Source: Clostridia bacterium
GTDB lineage: Bacteria > Bacillota > Clostridia > Christensenellales > CAG-138
DNA: 33,346 nt
Assembly: GCA_017394835.1 (NCBI GenBank)
Contig: JAFPXD010000015.1
Span: 1-33,346, forward strand
Direction of reading: 5' to 3'
The notes below the pieces were generated by a model. The model made no database searches. It worked only from the letters and a program-made list of their open reading frames with translations, and had not been told where the DNA came from. The position numbers and the translations under genes are program-made. Below are positions 7,240 to 14,311 of the stretch, one piece after another (position 1 is the first letter of the stretch; every line of letters starts with the position of its first letter).

Positions 7240-7269
7240 TGCCCGCATGGGGCCATCCCCATGCGGGCA
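7240..7269 (+). promoter_or_regulatory. Strong intercistronic hairpin between surface protein and micropeptide
   Basis: A perfect 13-bp GC-rich stem (7240-7252 with 7257-7269, loop CCAT) with no T-run after it. It is not a classical terminator. More likely it stabilises or processes the mRNA, or partly attenuates it, so that protein and peptide are made in different amounts. A smaller stem (GCTGC/GCAGC, 7211-7225) precedes it. Confidence 0.7.
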
Positions 7270-7303
7270 TGGCGATAAGATTCACAGAAAGGAGTTTACA
7301 GAC

Positions 7304-7441
7304 ATGAAACGTTACATGGATCCCGAAATGGAAGTTGTCAGCTTCGAGATCGAAGACGTCACCAATTTCGGGGGCGGCGAAGGCGGCGAGATCTCCGAGG
7401 GCGAGATCTTCGGCAGCTTCAACAGCACCGTTGATTGGTAA
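7304..7441 (+). CDS. Acidic 45-residue micropeptide, copy 2
   Basis: Starts at ATG 7304 with AAGGAG at 7289-7294 (9 nt). The product begins MKRYMDPEMEVVSFEIED, continues TNFGGGEGGEISEGEIF and ends NSTVDW. It has 11 acidic and 2 basic residues, no cysteine and no hydrophobic export signal. It matches the peptide at 1909-2034 across the N-terminal 23 residues, the EIS and E-I/L-F steps and the final DW, while the middle differs and is glycine-rich here. It is co-directional with the 4934-7198 surface protein, about 105 bp downstream, and ends at a strong terminator. The conserved head with variable middle recalls leader-core peptide precursors, but no maturase is present and a structural or partner role is equally open. 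Confidence 0.82.
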   Translation: MKRYMDPEMEVVSFEIEDVTNFGGGEGGEISEGEIFGSFNSTVDW

Positions 7442-7462
7442 TCTTCCAAACAAAGTTTAAGC

Positions 7463-7497
7463 AAAACCGGAAGGCTTCAAGCCTTCCGGTTTTGTTA
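7463..7497. terminator. Bidirectional terminator
   Basis: A 15-bp inverted repeat (AAAACCGGAAGGCTT, C, AAGCCTTCCGGTTTT) begins with A4 and ends with T4, so it can work in both directions. It closes micropeptide 2 on the plus strand and the rlmH operon on the minus strand. Confidence 0.9.
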
Positions 7498-7545
7498 TTG
7501 ACACGATATGCATAAAAGCACGCAATTCAAATAATGCGGGCATTT

Positions 7546-8022
7546 TTATTTATGATACGGCTCTCCGTTTATTATCTTGAAAGCCCTGTAAACCTGCTCC
7601 AACAGCATTATCCTGAATATCTGATGGGAGAAGGTAAGCTTTGAAAAACTCAACACAAGGTCAGCGCGCCTGCGTATGCCGTCCGTAAGCCCATGCGAGC
7701 CTCCTATCACGAACGAAATGCGGCTTTTTCCGCTCAGCATGACGGAAGAAAGGGTGGAAGCAAGCTCCTCGCTCGAAAGCATCTTGCCGCGCGGATCGAG
7801 CGCTATAACGCAGTCGCCGCCGAGCTTTTCTTCTATCCGCTTAGCCTCAGTCTCCTTAACGCGCTCTATATCCGCCTCCGAAGGCTGATCCGGCACGCGC
7901 TCATCCGCAAGCTCGACTATTTCAAGCTCGCAAAAGCGCGAAAGCCGTTTTTTGAATTCGGCAACGGCATCCGTATAGAAGCGCTCCTTCAGTTTTCCGA
8001 CGCAAATGATCCTTATCTTCAT
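7546..8022 (-). CDS. rlmH: 23S rRNA pseudouridine-1915 N3-methyltransferase RlmH
   Basis: A 158-residue SPOUT-class methyltransferase, the usual full length for RlmH. It methylates pseudouridine 1915 in helix 69 of 23S rRNA on assembled 70S ribosomes, using S-adenosylmethionine. Visible family segments are MKIRIICVGKLKERFY, ALDPRGKMLSSEELA, the SAM-binding knot motif FVIGGSHGL, and the C-terminal FSHQIFRIMLLEQVYRAF with INGEPYHK. Its start overlaps the stop of the upstream CPBP gene by one base (TGATG), which implies translational coupling as the last gene of the traX-walJ-CPBP-rlmH operon. RlmH and WalJ are often neighbours in Firmicutes. Confidence 0.97.
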   Translation of the reverse strand: MKIRIICVGKLKERFYTDAVAEFKKRLSRFCELEIVELADERVPDQPSEADIERVKETEAKRIEEKLGGDCVIALDPRGKMLSSEELASTLSSVMLSGKSRISFVIGGSHGLTDGIRRRADLVLSFSKLTFSHQIFRIMLLEQVYRAFKIINGEPYHK

Positions 8023-9020
8023 CAGTCAAGTTTCAATACTCCCAATTCACGGAGAGCGGAGAATACGTTGAGTATAACGAGGAGCCCGATCGTCACCCAA
8101 AGTATCGGATCGCGCCAAAGCGATTCCTTATTAACGGGTTCGGGAACGATCTCGCAAGTCGTACCGACAAGCTCGCCGCCTATCGGTTCTTCCGGCGCAA
8201 ATTTGCCAAGCCCTCGCTTTTTGCAGCTGTAATGAAGCAGCACTATTGCGGGAGTGATGAACAGCGCCGCATAGATCGCGTAAGTAAAGAAAAGATCGAA
8301 GCAGCCCGCTCTCGTTGACATGAGCTGTTCAAGCTGCACCGCGGCTTCCGCAGCCGGCCCTTCGGCCGCAGCCGAAGCGTTCCCCTGCAAAGCCGCTATA
8401 ACGACCGATGAAAGGTTGTTTATAAGATGTATTATCATGGTGAGGAACATGTTGCGGGTAATGAGATAGATGAACGCGAACAGTATCCCCATCCCGAAAT
8501 AAATAATGAAAGCCGAAGGCGCCGCATGCAAAAGCGCGAACAAAAGCGCGGTAAGCAGCGCCGCACCGATGGGGCTCGTTCTGCGCCAGATCTCAAGAAG
8601 CGTTCCTCGCATGAGGTATTCTTCCGTCACGGGCGGAATGAGCGCGAGCGAAATGACCATCAGGAAAGTGTTCATGCCCATTATGGAGGCCGCGGAGGTC
8701 GAAGCCGATTTTATTTCTATGCCGAAGAAAACCGTTTCGTTCAGGAAATACAGCGCCTCGTTGAGGAATATGCAGCCGATCCCCGCGACTGCCGCCAGTA
8801 AAACATGAGTGAAGCGCGGCGCCCTGATCTTCGGGAAGCGGTGCTTCCTTCTGAATATGAAAGTGGGGATGAAGAAAGCGGGTATCGAAACGAAGAGGGA
8901 ATTGAAAAGGTACTGCTGTTCTTCCGTTTTCGCGATCGCGGGCAGCAGAACGATCGAAAGCGCCATGAAAAGCGCAAAGCAGATCAGAAACAGCACGGAA
9001 GCCTTTTTGTTGATGCTCAT
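8022..9020 (-). CDS. CPBP-family intramembrane metalloprotease
   Basis: A 332-residue polytopic membrane protein of the CPBP (CAAX protease/Abi, Rce1-like) family. Catalytic signatures are EEYLMRG (PPVTEEYLMRG), then the histidine in FALLHAAPSA, and HLINN. About eight hydrophobic segments can be read, the first right at the N-terminus. A soluble stretch near 260-300 precedes a final membrane helix. AAGGAG lies 5-6 nt before ATG. The upstream walJ stop is 10 bp away, and rlmH overlaps the 3' end. Family members process peptides or anchor proteins, or give bacteriocin self-immunity; the substrate here is not indicated. Confidence 0.9.
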   Translation of the reverse strand: MSINKKASVLFLICFALFMALSIVLLPAIAKTEEQQYLFNSLFVSIPAFFIPTFIFRRKHRFPKIRAPRFTHVLLAAVAGIGCIFLNEALYFLNETVFFGIEIKSASTSAASIMGMNTFLMVISLALIPPVTEEYLMRGTLLEIWRRTSPIGAALLTALLFALLHAAPSAFIIYFGMGILFAFIYLITRNMFLTMIIHLINNLSSVVIAALQGNASAAAEGPAAEAAVQLEQLMSTRAGCFDLFFTYAIYAALFITPAIVLLHYSCKKRGLGKFAPEEPIGGELVGTTCEIVPEPVNKESLWRDPILWVTIGLLVILNVFSALRELGVLKLD

Positions 9021-9030
9021 AAAATCTCCT

Positions 9031-9816
9031 TTACAGCTCGAATATGCCCGTCACGCGATCGCGGTGAGCAACGGTCAGGAAAAATTCGTTTTCGGGTATC
9101 TGCGCTTCGTTCAGCGCCCCGCGAACGGAGGAATACGCTATCTGTTCGGTGTTGTTTTCACGGCTGAGATGCGCGAGTATGACCCGACGAACGCCCGTCG
9201 GATACAGCTTTTTCAAAAACTCGCCCGCGGCGGCGTTGGAAAGATGCCCCTTATCGGAAAGTATGCGCCGCTTCAAAGGGTAGGGGTAGGGGCCGGACCG
9301 CAGCATATCGACGTCGTGATTTGCCTCAAGGAACAGCAGATCCGCTCCCGAAGCCGTCTCGCGCAGGGCTTCGTTCACACAGCCCGTATCAGTCATATAA
9401 ACTATACGCGTCCCCTTACAGCAGAGCGAATACCCAACGGGATCTGCCGCGTCGTGGCTTATGCGGAAGGGCGTGAGATCGAGATCGCCTATGTAGAAAT
9501 TCTGCCCGTTCACAAAGGTCCTTATGTTGTGCATTGAAATATCGCCTATGAGCGGGCTCATGGCCTTCCAGGTGCCCTCGTTTGCATAGACGGGCAGATC
9601 GTACTTGCGCGAAAGTATCCCGATCCCCTTTATGTGATCGGAATGCTCATGCGTAACGACTATCGCATTTATACTTTTAGGATCGATACTCACGGCTTCG
9701 AGCGCGGAAACGATCGCCTTGCCGGTCATGCCCGCGTCTATAAGCACGTTCGTTTTGCCTGCGCTCACGACCGAGCAGTTGCCCGAAGAGCCGCTGTAAA
9801 GCGGAGAAAAACGCAT
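9031..9816 (-). CDS. walJ: WalJ/YycJ-type metallo-beta-lactamase-fold hydrolase
   Basis: A 261-residue MBL-fold protein of the YycJ/WalJ group, which in Firmicutes is linked to the WalKR system and to DNA 5'-3' exonuclease activity coordinating replication and division. It opens with FSPLYSGSSGNCSVV, typical of the group, and has the zinc-binding motif THEHSDH, the aspartate in YMTDTG, LEANHD, and the last histidine in ILAHLSRENN. The walKR genes are not next to it, so here it has been separated from that operon. It starts 8 bp after the traX-like stop, with GTGAGG as ribosome site formed across that stop. Confidence 0.92.
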   Translation of the reverse strand: MRFSPLYSGSSGNCSVVSAGKTNVLIDAGMTGKAIVSALEAVSIDPKSINAIVVTHEHSDHIKGIGILSRKYDLPVYANEGTWKAMSPLIGDISMHNIRTFVNGQNFYIGDLDLTPFRISHDAADPVGYSLCCKGTRIVYMTDTGCVNEALRETASGADLLFLEANHDVDMLRSGPYPYPLKRRILSDKGHLSNAAAGEFLKKLYPTGVRRVILAHLSRENNTEQIAYSSVRGALNEAQIPENEFFLTVAHRDRVTGIFEL

Positions 9817-9824
9817 TTACGACC

Positions 9825-10586
9825 TCACTTTATAAACATCGCCGCTATGAACCATAACGCCAGCATGTGCAGCGGATAGAATATGTAGAACACAAGGCCA
9901 GACTTCCTGCCGAGCTTGTTGTTGTAAAGCAGCATGAGCAGCCCGGCAACGGCCGTAGCCGCCGCGTACAGAACGCCTTTGGAAAGTACGATATCTGTCC
10001 CGTGAATGAGCGAGGAGCCGATCCGGAGGAACGATCCGAGGTAGAGACAGACCGAGAACAGCACCACCGCAAGGAGCCTCAGCCAATTTGAGGAGCGCCC
10101 CATATAAAGCATGAAGACGAGCATAACGCCCAGCACTCCGTAATCTATGCCGAAAGTCCCGTCAAGCAGGAACGCCGCACCAACCGCCGCTATCGCCCCG
10201 AAGGGCTTTTTGTTGTTGACGGAAACGCAGAGCAGCAGCCCGAGGAAGAGCGTTACCATTACGGATAACCCGCCGTAGAGCCCGACTTCCGCCCCGAAAA
10301 GACTTATGGTGTAGGTGGGCTCGCTCAGCCCCACCATCAGCGAAAACGGTATCTGCGCGATAACGGCGAATAAGAACATCCTCCAAAGGTACTTCTTGGG
10401 GGATTTGGTATGCACTGCGCCCTCTGCGATCCCGAGCGCAAATATGGGGAACGCGAGCCTGCCGATCATCCTGCCGGCGGTATAGAGCCAGGGGTGTACG
10501 GCGTTGAGCTGGACCCGGAATACGGACGCCGCATGGTCGATGACCATTGAAACGAGGGCGATTATCTTCAATACGATGGCGGTCAT
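9825..10586 (-). CDS. TraX family membrane protein
   Basis: A 253-residue polytopic membrane protein of the TraX family, named after the F-plasmid pilin acetylation protein but widespread in Firmicute chromosomes with no settled role. Recognisable pieces are the N-terminal LKIIALVSMVIDHAASVF, then GRLAFPIFALGIAEGAVHT and LAVVLFSVCLYLG, with repeated membrane helices and a C-terminal FYIFYPLHMLALW. It heads the four-gene minus-strand operon, with a near-consensus promoter about 35-60 bp upstream. No conjugation gene is nearby, so a pilus role is unlikely. Membrane acyltransferase activity is a guess from the family. Confidence 0.9.
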   Translation of the reverse strand: MTAIVLKIIALVSMVIDHAASVFRVQLNAVHPWLYTAGRMIGRLAFPIFALGIAEGAVHTKSPKKYLWRMFLFAVIAQIPFSLMVGLSEPTYTISLFGAEVGLYGGLSVMVTLFLGLLLCVSVNNKKPFGAIAAVGAAFLLDGTFGIDYGVLGVMLVFMLYMGRSSNWLRLLAVVLFSVCLYLGSFLRIGSSLIHGTDIVLSKGVLYAAATAVAGLLMLLYNNKLGRKSGLVFYIFYPLHMLALWFIAAMFIK

Positions 10587-10619
10587 AAAAGGGGTGGTCC
10601 TTCCTTTTTTATCGCTGTT

Positions 10620-10648
10620 ATTATAGCATATTCGCCAATGCCTGACAA
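10620..10648 (-). promoter_or_regulatory. Promoter of the traX-walJ-CPBP-rlmH operon
   Basis: On the minus strand, TTGTCA (10648-10643), a 17-bp spacer and a perfect TATAAT (10625-10620), upstream of the start at 10586. Confidence 0.9.
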
Positions 10649-10704
10649 TGCATACTTTGATCCTCCGGGCGGAAAAACAAGGCGAGCCGCAAAGGGACGC
10701 GCAT

Positions 10705-10737
10705 AATAAAAGACCGGCTTTTGCAAGCCGGCCTTTT
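10705..10737 (-). terminator. Terminator of the zinc-ribbon protein gene
   Basis: A stem of about 12 bp around CCGGCTT-TTGC-AAGCCGG with one mismatch, followed on the minus strand by TTTTATTA. It lies just past the stop at 10749. Confidence 0.8.
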
Positions 10738-10748
10738 GCATTCGATCA

Positions 10749-12731
10749 TCAGCCTTCGATGAACCAGACGTAGATCTGGGGGACGCCGTCCTCATTAAGG
10801 CCCATGGGGCGGCCGAATATCTTTTCGTAGGACTGACCTACGACGAGATCGCCCGCGGAACCGTAATGGTTGTGGTATTCGAGCACGACGGTGTTGCCGT
10901 CCGTGAGCTCCATCTTGGCAAGGATGTAATCGCCCTCCTGCAGGATCTCGGTAACGGTACCCTTGATCTGGTAAGCCTGAGTGCTTTCATAAGCGAAGGC
11001 GGCATAGTTCATCTGCCAAGCGCCCGCCATGTAGCGGGACCAATCGGGCGCCCTCTGGATATGAACGTCGCGCTCGGAGATCTGACCGCTTTCGGAGGTG
11101 CAGGTGAGGTGGATGGTGTAATCGCCGGCATAAGCCATGCGGACGGTCATTGTGAAGGTGCCGTCATCCGCAACGGTGGGGTTGGAAAGCACCGCGTTGC
11201 TGGAAGCGCAGCTCGCCTCGAGAGTGGAGCCCGCGGGGACCATGCCGCGGATCTCGATGGTATCAACGCTGTTCTTCACGCGCTGACTGTACTCGGTATC
11301 GCCGTATTCCCAGGGAAGCTGCACGAGCGGAGTGGAGGGAGTGGCGGCCTGTACGTCAACGTTGACTGTGCGGCGGTAGATCTGATAGGAGGGGAGCCTG
11401 CCTTCGATCTGCAGAGGATACATGCCGGTATCTTCAAACACTATCTCATGAGAGAAGCTTCCGTCGGGGTTGATTGCGATCTGCTCGCCGTTTACGGTAA
11501 GCTCGGTAGAGATAAGATCGATATGACCCGCAACGTTCACCTTGCCGTCATCCGAGATGTAGGTATCGGGAAGATCGAGATCGACCTTGATCTCCGGCAC
11601 CTCGAGCATAACGGTGGGCATATCCTCGATAAGGGTCGTTGTGCCGTCGTCATTCTTTATATAGACGGTGGGCTTTGCCTCGTAAACCGTGCTGTCGATG
11701 GGCTCGACGGGCATGAGGCTGCTCTTATGGACCTTGAATACAACGACGTCTTCGGCGGGAACGGTGACTTCGCGCCTGCGGCCGTCGGCGGTTTCGTAGA
11801 TAAGGGTCTTGCCTTCCTTTGCAAAGACGGTCACGTTGAAGTAATCTTCTTCGGTCTTGTTGGGTTCGACTATGGGAGTCTTGCCCACACCGGAAGGCGT
11901 TTTGCCTTCGGAGCACTTCTGGACGCCGTTCTTGATGAGCAGAGCGGCTATCGCGATAAGCATGAGCGCGGCGATGACGGCGGCGATCCTGATAGCGGTG
12001 CCCATGCCGTTGTTCCTGCCGCCCTTGGAAGTCTTCGCGGACCTGACGGGCTTTTTGCGGGGCGCCTTATAGGGCTTTTCGTCGTAATCCTCTTCAAAGC
12101 CGTCGTCATAATAGTCTTCGGCTTCCTTCTTCTTCTTGTGAAGGAAATTGCTTACGAAGGGAGCGATGGCGGGGGAGTTGTCTTCATCCTCGTCATCCTC
12201 TTCGACGGCGGCGGCGCGGCGCTTTTCCTGCGCGGCGCGCTTTGCGGCCTCAAGCTCTTCCAAAGAGGCGCGCTCACGCGCTTCACGCTCGGCTTCGGCA
12301 CGGAGCCTTTCGGCTTCGCGCTCGGCTGCGGCGGCCCTTATAGCGGCGGCGGCTTCGGCGTCCGCACGCGCCTTCGCGGCGGCTTCCTCGGCGGCCCTTT
12401 CACGTTCCGCACGCCTTGCGGCGGCTTCCTCGGCGGCGCGCCTTGCGGCTTCTTCTGCGGCTCTCGTCCTTGCGGCGGAAGCCTCTGCGGCGGCGCGGCG
12501 GGCAGCTTCGCGCTGCTGGCGGGCAAGCTCATACTCCGCGGCGAAATCGGCGGGAACGTCATCCTCGCTTACGGTATCCGCGGAGAATTCGGGCTCCGTC
12601 CACTTGGGAGCCTTTACAAATCCCCATGTGGGAGCGGAATTATCTCCGCCCCTCTTGGGAAGCTGCTCAGAACAGTTCTGGCAGTATTCAAGATAGTCGG
12701 GGTTTTCGAACCCACATCTCGGGCATTTCAT
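10749..12731 (-). CDS. Zinc-ribbon, coiled-coil, single-pass membrane protein with extracellular Ig-like region
   Basis: A 660-residue protein of unknown function. Start: ATG at 12731 with AAAGGAG upstream; the longer frame to 12812 runs through the promoter. The order is a zinc ribbon (residues 3-20; CPRC...CQNC), then an Ala/Glu/Arg-rich coiled coil (about 65-178) and an acidic/basic low-complexity linker (178-240). One membrane helix (about 246-266; IRIAAVIAALMLIAIAALLI) comes next, and then an exported part with beta-rich Ig-like segments (for example LDLPDTYISDDGKVNVAGHI and TIHLTCTSESGQISERDVHI). This inside-out layout, zinc ribbon in the cytoplasm and beta domains outside, recalls TcaA-like or zinc-ribbon envelope proteins and suggests an envelope sensor or scaffold. 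It is monocistronic, with its own promoter and terminator. Confidence 0.85.
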   Translation of the reverse strand: MKCPRCGFENPDYLEYCQNCSEQLPKRGGDNSAPTWGFVKAPKWTEPEFSADTVSEDDVPADFAAEYELARQQREAARRAAAEASAARTRAAEEAARRAAEEAAARRAERERAAEEAAAKARADAEAAAAIRAAAAEREAERLRAEAEREARERASLEELEAAKRAAQEKRRAAAVEEDDEDEDNSPAIAPFVSNFLHKKKKEAEDYYDDGFEEDYDEKPYKAPRKKPVRSAKTSKGGRNNGMGTAIRIAAVIAALMLIAIAALLIKNGVQKCSEGKTPSGVGKTPIVEPNKTEEDYFNVTVFAKEGKTLIYETADGRRREVTVPAEDVVVFKVHKSSLMPVEPIDSTVYEAKPTVYIKNDDGTTTLIEDMPTVMLEVPEIKVDLDLPDTYISDDGKVNVAGHIDLISTELTVNGEQIAINPDGSFSHEIVFEDTGMYPLQIEGRLPSYQIYRRTVNVDVQAATPSTPLVQLPWEYGDTEYSQRVKNSVDTIEIRGMVPAGSTLEASCASSNAVLSNPTVADDGTFTMTVRMAYAGDYTIHLTCTSESGQISERDVHIQRAPDWSRYMAGAWQMNYAAFAYESTQAYQIKGTVTEILQEGDYILAKMELTDGNTVVLEYHNHYGSAGDLVVGQSYEKIFGRPMGLNEDGVPQIYVWFIEG

Positions 12732-12783
12732 GATGATACTCCTTTTGCTTCGTACCAATAGTACGGCATTTTCATACATGGTT

Positions 12784-12812
12784 ATTATAACAGAAAGGAC
12801 GGCGCATTTCAA
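12784..12812 (-). promoter_or_regulatory. Promoter of the zinc-ribbon protein gene
   Basis: On the minus strand, TTGAAA (12812-12807), 17 bp, TATAAT (12789-12784), about 53 bp before the ATG at 12731. Confidence 0.9.
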
Positions 12813-12832
12813 GTTTTGCCGTCCCTTTTTTT
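12794..12832. terminator. Hairpin downstream of the RNA methyltransferase gene
   Basis: GGACGGC (12797-12803) pairs with GCCGTCC (12818-12824). The longer T-run lies on the plus strand (12826-12832), with only TTTCTGTT on the minus strand. It overlaps the promoter of the next minus-strand gene, so it may both end the methyltransferase transcript and block plus-strand read-through. Confidence 0.45.
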
Positions 12833-12890
12833 ATGAATAAAATGCAAAATGAGCCTAAATCTTGTGGCTTTTACAACCATTTCGGCTTTT

Positions 12891-13736
12891 TTACGCGCTG
12901 CGCGGGCCGTTTTGCCCGCAGGTCTGCCAAAACGCAATGGCGGCGGAAGCGGCTATGTTGAGCGAATCCATCCCGTTTTCCATGGGTATCATGACGGTGA
13001 GATCGCAGGATGAGACCGTTGCGGGGGAAAGCCCCGCCCCTTCCGTGCCGAATACGAGCGCAAGCTTTTCGGCGCCCATTACGCGCTCGTCGTCGAGGCG
13101 CAGGGAATCCTTTTCAAGCGCCATCGCCGCCGACAGAAAACCGAACGAGCGCAGCAGACTCAGATCGACCGCGTTTTTTTCGCGTTCGAGGCAGGGGAGC
13201 ACCGCAAAAGGCACGCGGAACACACCGCCCATGCTCACCCTTGCGGCGCGCCTGTGCAGGGGATCGCAGCAATTTGCGGCGAGCAGCACAGCGTCAATTC
13301 CGAGAGCCGCGGCGGAGCGCATGACGGAGCCCACGTTCGCGGGATCGACTATCCCTTCAAGCACGGCGACCCGCCTTGCTCCACGCAAAAGCTCCTCCGC
13401 CTTGGGCAGGGGCTTCCTTTCCATGGCGCAGAGCACCCCGCGAGAAAGCCCGAACCCCGTAAGGCGCTTGAGGGTATCGGGCCCGGCGGTCAGTATGGGC
13501 GCGTCCGCGAACCTTTCGCCGAAAGCCTCTTCTATGCCGCTTATCCTCTTTTCCTCCGCAAGGAAGGAGACGGGGGAGTACCCCGCTTCGACCGCGGCGG
13601 ATATCACGTTGAGGCTTTCCGCAATGAAAAGCCCGCAGGGGAAGTCACCGGCGCGCTTCAACTGCGCTTCGGTAAGATGTGAATACGGCAGTGCCGCCGC
13701 ATTATCAAGATCGTCGATATAAACCGTTTTCATCAT
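12891..13736 (-). CDS. TrmH/SpoU-family RNA 2'-O-methyltransferase
   Basis: A 281-residue SPOUT methyltransferase that transfers methyl from SAM to a ribose 2'-OH of rRNA or tRNA. The start is at 13736 (or the next ATG, 13733): a consensus promoter lies inside the longer frame to 13856, so that start is excluded. An N-terminal substrate-binding part (about 1-115) includes FPCGLFIAESLNVISAAVEA. The three SPOUT motifs follow: EGIVDPANVGSVMRSAAALG (motif 1), LVFGTEGAGLS (motif 2) and IPMENGMDSLNIAASAAIA (motif 3). The target nucleotide cannot be told from sequence. It is monocistronic and divergent from the 13850 gene. Confidence 0.92.
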   Translation of the reverse strand: MMKTVYIDDLDNAAALPYSHLTEAQLKRAGDFPCGLFIAESLNVISAAVEAGYSPVSFLAEEKRISGIEEAFGERFADAPILTAGPDTLKRLTGFGLSRGVLCAMERKPLPKAEELLRGARRVAVLEGIVDPANVGSVMRSAAALGIDAVLLAANCCDPLHRRAARVSMGGVFRVPFAVLPCLEREKNAVDLSLLRSFGFLSAAMALEKDSLRLDDERVMGAEKLALVFGTEGAGLSPATVSSCDLTVMIPMENGMDSLNIAASAAIAFWQTCGQNGPRSA

Positions 13737-13754
13737 GTCCGCCTTTCTTTTGCT

Positions 13755-13783
13755 ATTATAGAGCGCGCGGCTGCCGTTGTCAA
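13755..13783 (-). promoter_or_regulatory. Consensus promoter of the RNA methyltransferase
   Basis: On the minus strand, exact TTGACA (13783-13778), 17 bp and exact TATAAT (13760-13755). Perfect hexamers and spacing fix the true start of the gene downstream of this point. Confidence 0.95.
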
Positions 13784-13791
13784 ACGACCCG

Positions 13792-13820
13792 TTGACAATC
13801 GGAACAGAACGATATATAAT
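13792..13820 (+). promoter_or_regulatory. Consensus promoter of the divergent small gene
   Basis: Exact TTGACA (13792-13797), 17 bp and exact TATAAT (13815-13820). Its -35 box is only 8 bp from the divergent -35 box, so both promoters share one short control region and polymerase binding could be mutually exclusive. Confidence 0.95.
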
Positions 13821-13849
13821 TTTACCATCACCGAAGGAGGTACCAAACC

Positions 13850-14188
13850 ATGACAACAGACGTTTATCAGCAGTATTTCAGGGCGGAAGCCAACGTCAAC
13901 GACGTTCCCCGCAGGGCGGCTGTGGTTAAGCTCACCGCGGATTCCGAATGCGGCATGATCCGCTATACCGTCAGCGTAAACTTCTTCCCCTTCAGGGATG
14001 ATGAGGATTTCGCCGTTTCCTATGACGCTTATTATGAGTGCGAGATATTCAACGCCAAGGGCCGCAGGTCGAAGAAGCGCGAAAAGGTATTTATGGAGGA
14101 TCTGCGCGAGGTTGCGAACACTATCGCGGCGGAGCACGGCGGCGTGATCGATTGGGAAGCCCCCATCAGGGACGCGGTGCTTGCATAA
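13850..14188 (+). CDS. Conserved-looking small protein of unknown function
   Basis: A 112-residue soluble protein with GAAGGAGG about 7-10 nt before ATG, an exact consensus promoter and a strong terminator, so it is certainly a gene. It has no membrane segment, signal or cysteine pair beyond isolated cysteines. A beta-rich centre (CGMIRYTVSVNFFPFRDDED, then YDAYYECEIFNAKG) precedes a basic stretch (GRRSKKREKVF) and a helical end (LREVANTIAAEHGGVIDWEA). I do not recognise a family. The promoter suggests constitutive, possibly abundant expression. It shares its control region with the RNA methyltransferase, which gives a weak hint of an RNA-related role. Confidence 0.88.
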   Translation: MTTDVYQQYFRAEANVNDVPRRAAVVKLTADSECGMIRYTVSVNFFPFRDDEDFAVSYDAYYECEIFNAKGRRSKKREKVFMEDLREVANTIAAEHGGVIDWEAPIRDAVLA

Positions 14189-14200
14189 ACCCAGAACCGT

Positions 14201-14233
14201 AAGGAGCCGAGTGAAAATCCGGCTCCTTTTTTT
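14201..14233 (+). terminator. Intrinsic terminator
   Basis: AAGGAGCCG (14201-14209) pairs with CGGCTCCTT (14220-14228), followed by T7. Ends the 13850-14188 gene. Confidence 0.95.
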
Positions 14234-14235
14234 CA

Positions 14236-14264
14236 TTGACATAAACTCCGCGCGGGTATAAAAT
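14236..14264 (+). promoter_or_regulatory. Promoter of the sugar ABC importer operon
   Basis: TTGACA (14236-14241), 17 bp, TAAAAT (14259-14264). Transcription would begin near 14271, which makes the ATG at 14270 unusable and supports the ATG at 14312. Confidence 0.85.
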
Positions 14265-14311
14265 CGAATATGAGAATAAGCCGTAAAAAGCGGCGTTATC
14301 GGGGGAAAACA

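Noticed and set aside
4895..7453. An 852-residue minus-strand frame opposite surface protein 2 and micropeptide 2
   Set aside because: Its length comes from the codon bias of the opposite gene. It has low-complexity valine/glycine/aspartate composition, no ribosome site, and runs through the promoter and terminator signals of the real gene.
9825..10586. Conjugation locus suggested by the TraX-like gene
   Set aside because: No relaxase, coupling protein or type IV secretion gene is nearby. TraX-family proteins are common in Firmicute chromosomes outside conjugative elements.
12148..12696. A 182-residue serine/alanine-rich plus-strand frame
   Set aside because: Shadow of the Ala/Glu/Arg coiled coil on the other strand.
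10866..12761. A 631-residue plus-strand frame opposite the zinc-ribbon protein
   Set aside because: Antisense shadow: the minus-strand gene has promoter, ribosome site, zinc ribbon, membrane helix and terminator.
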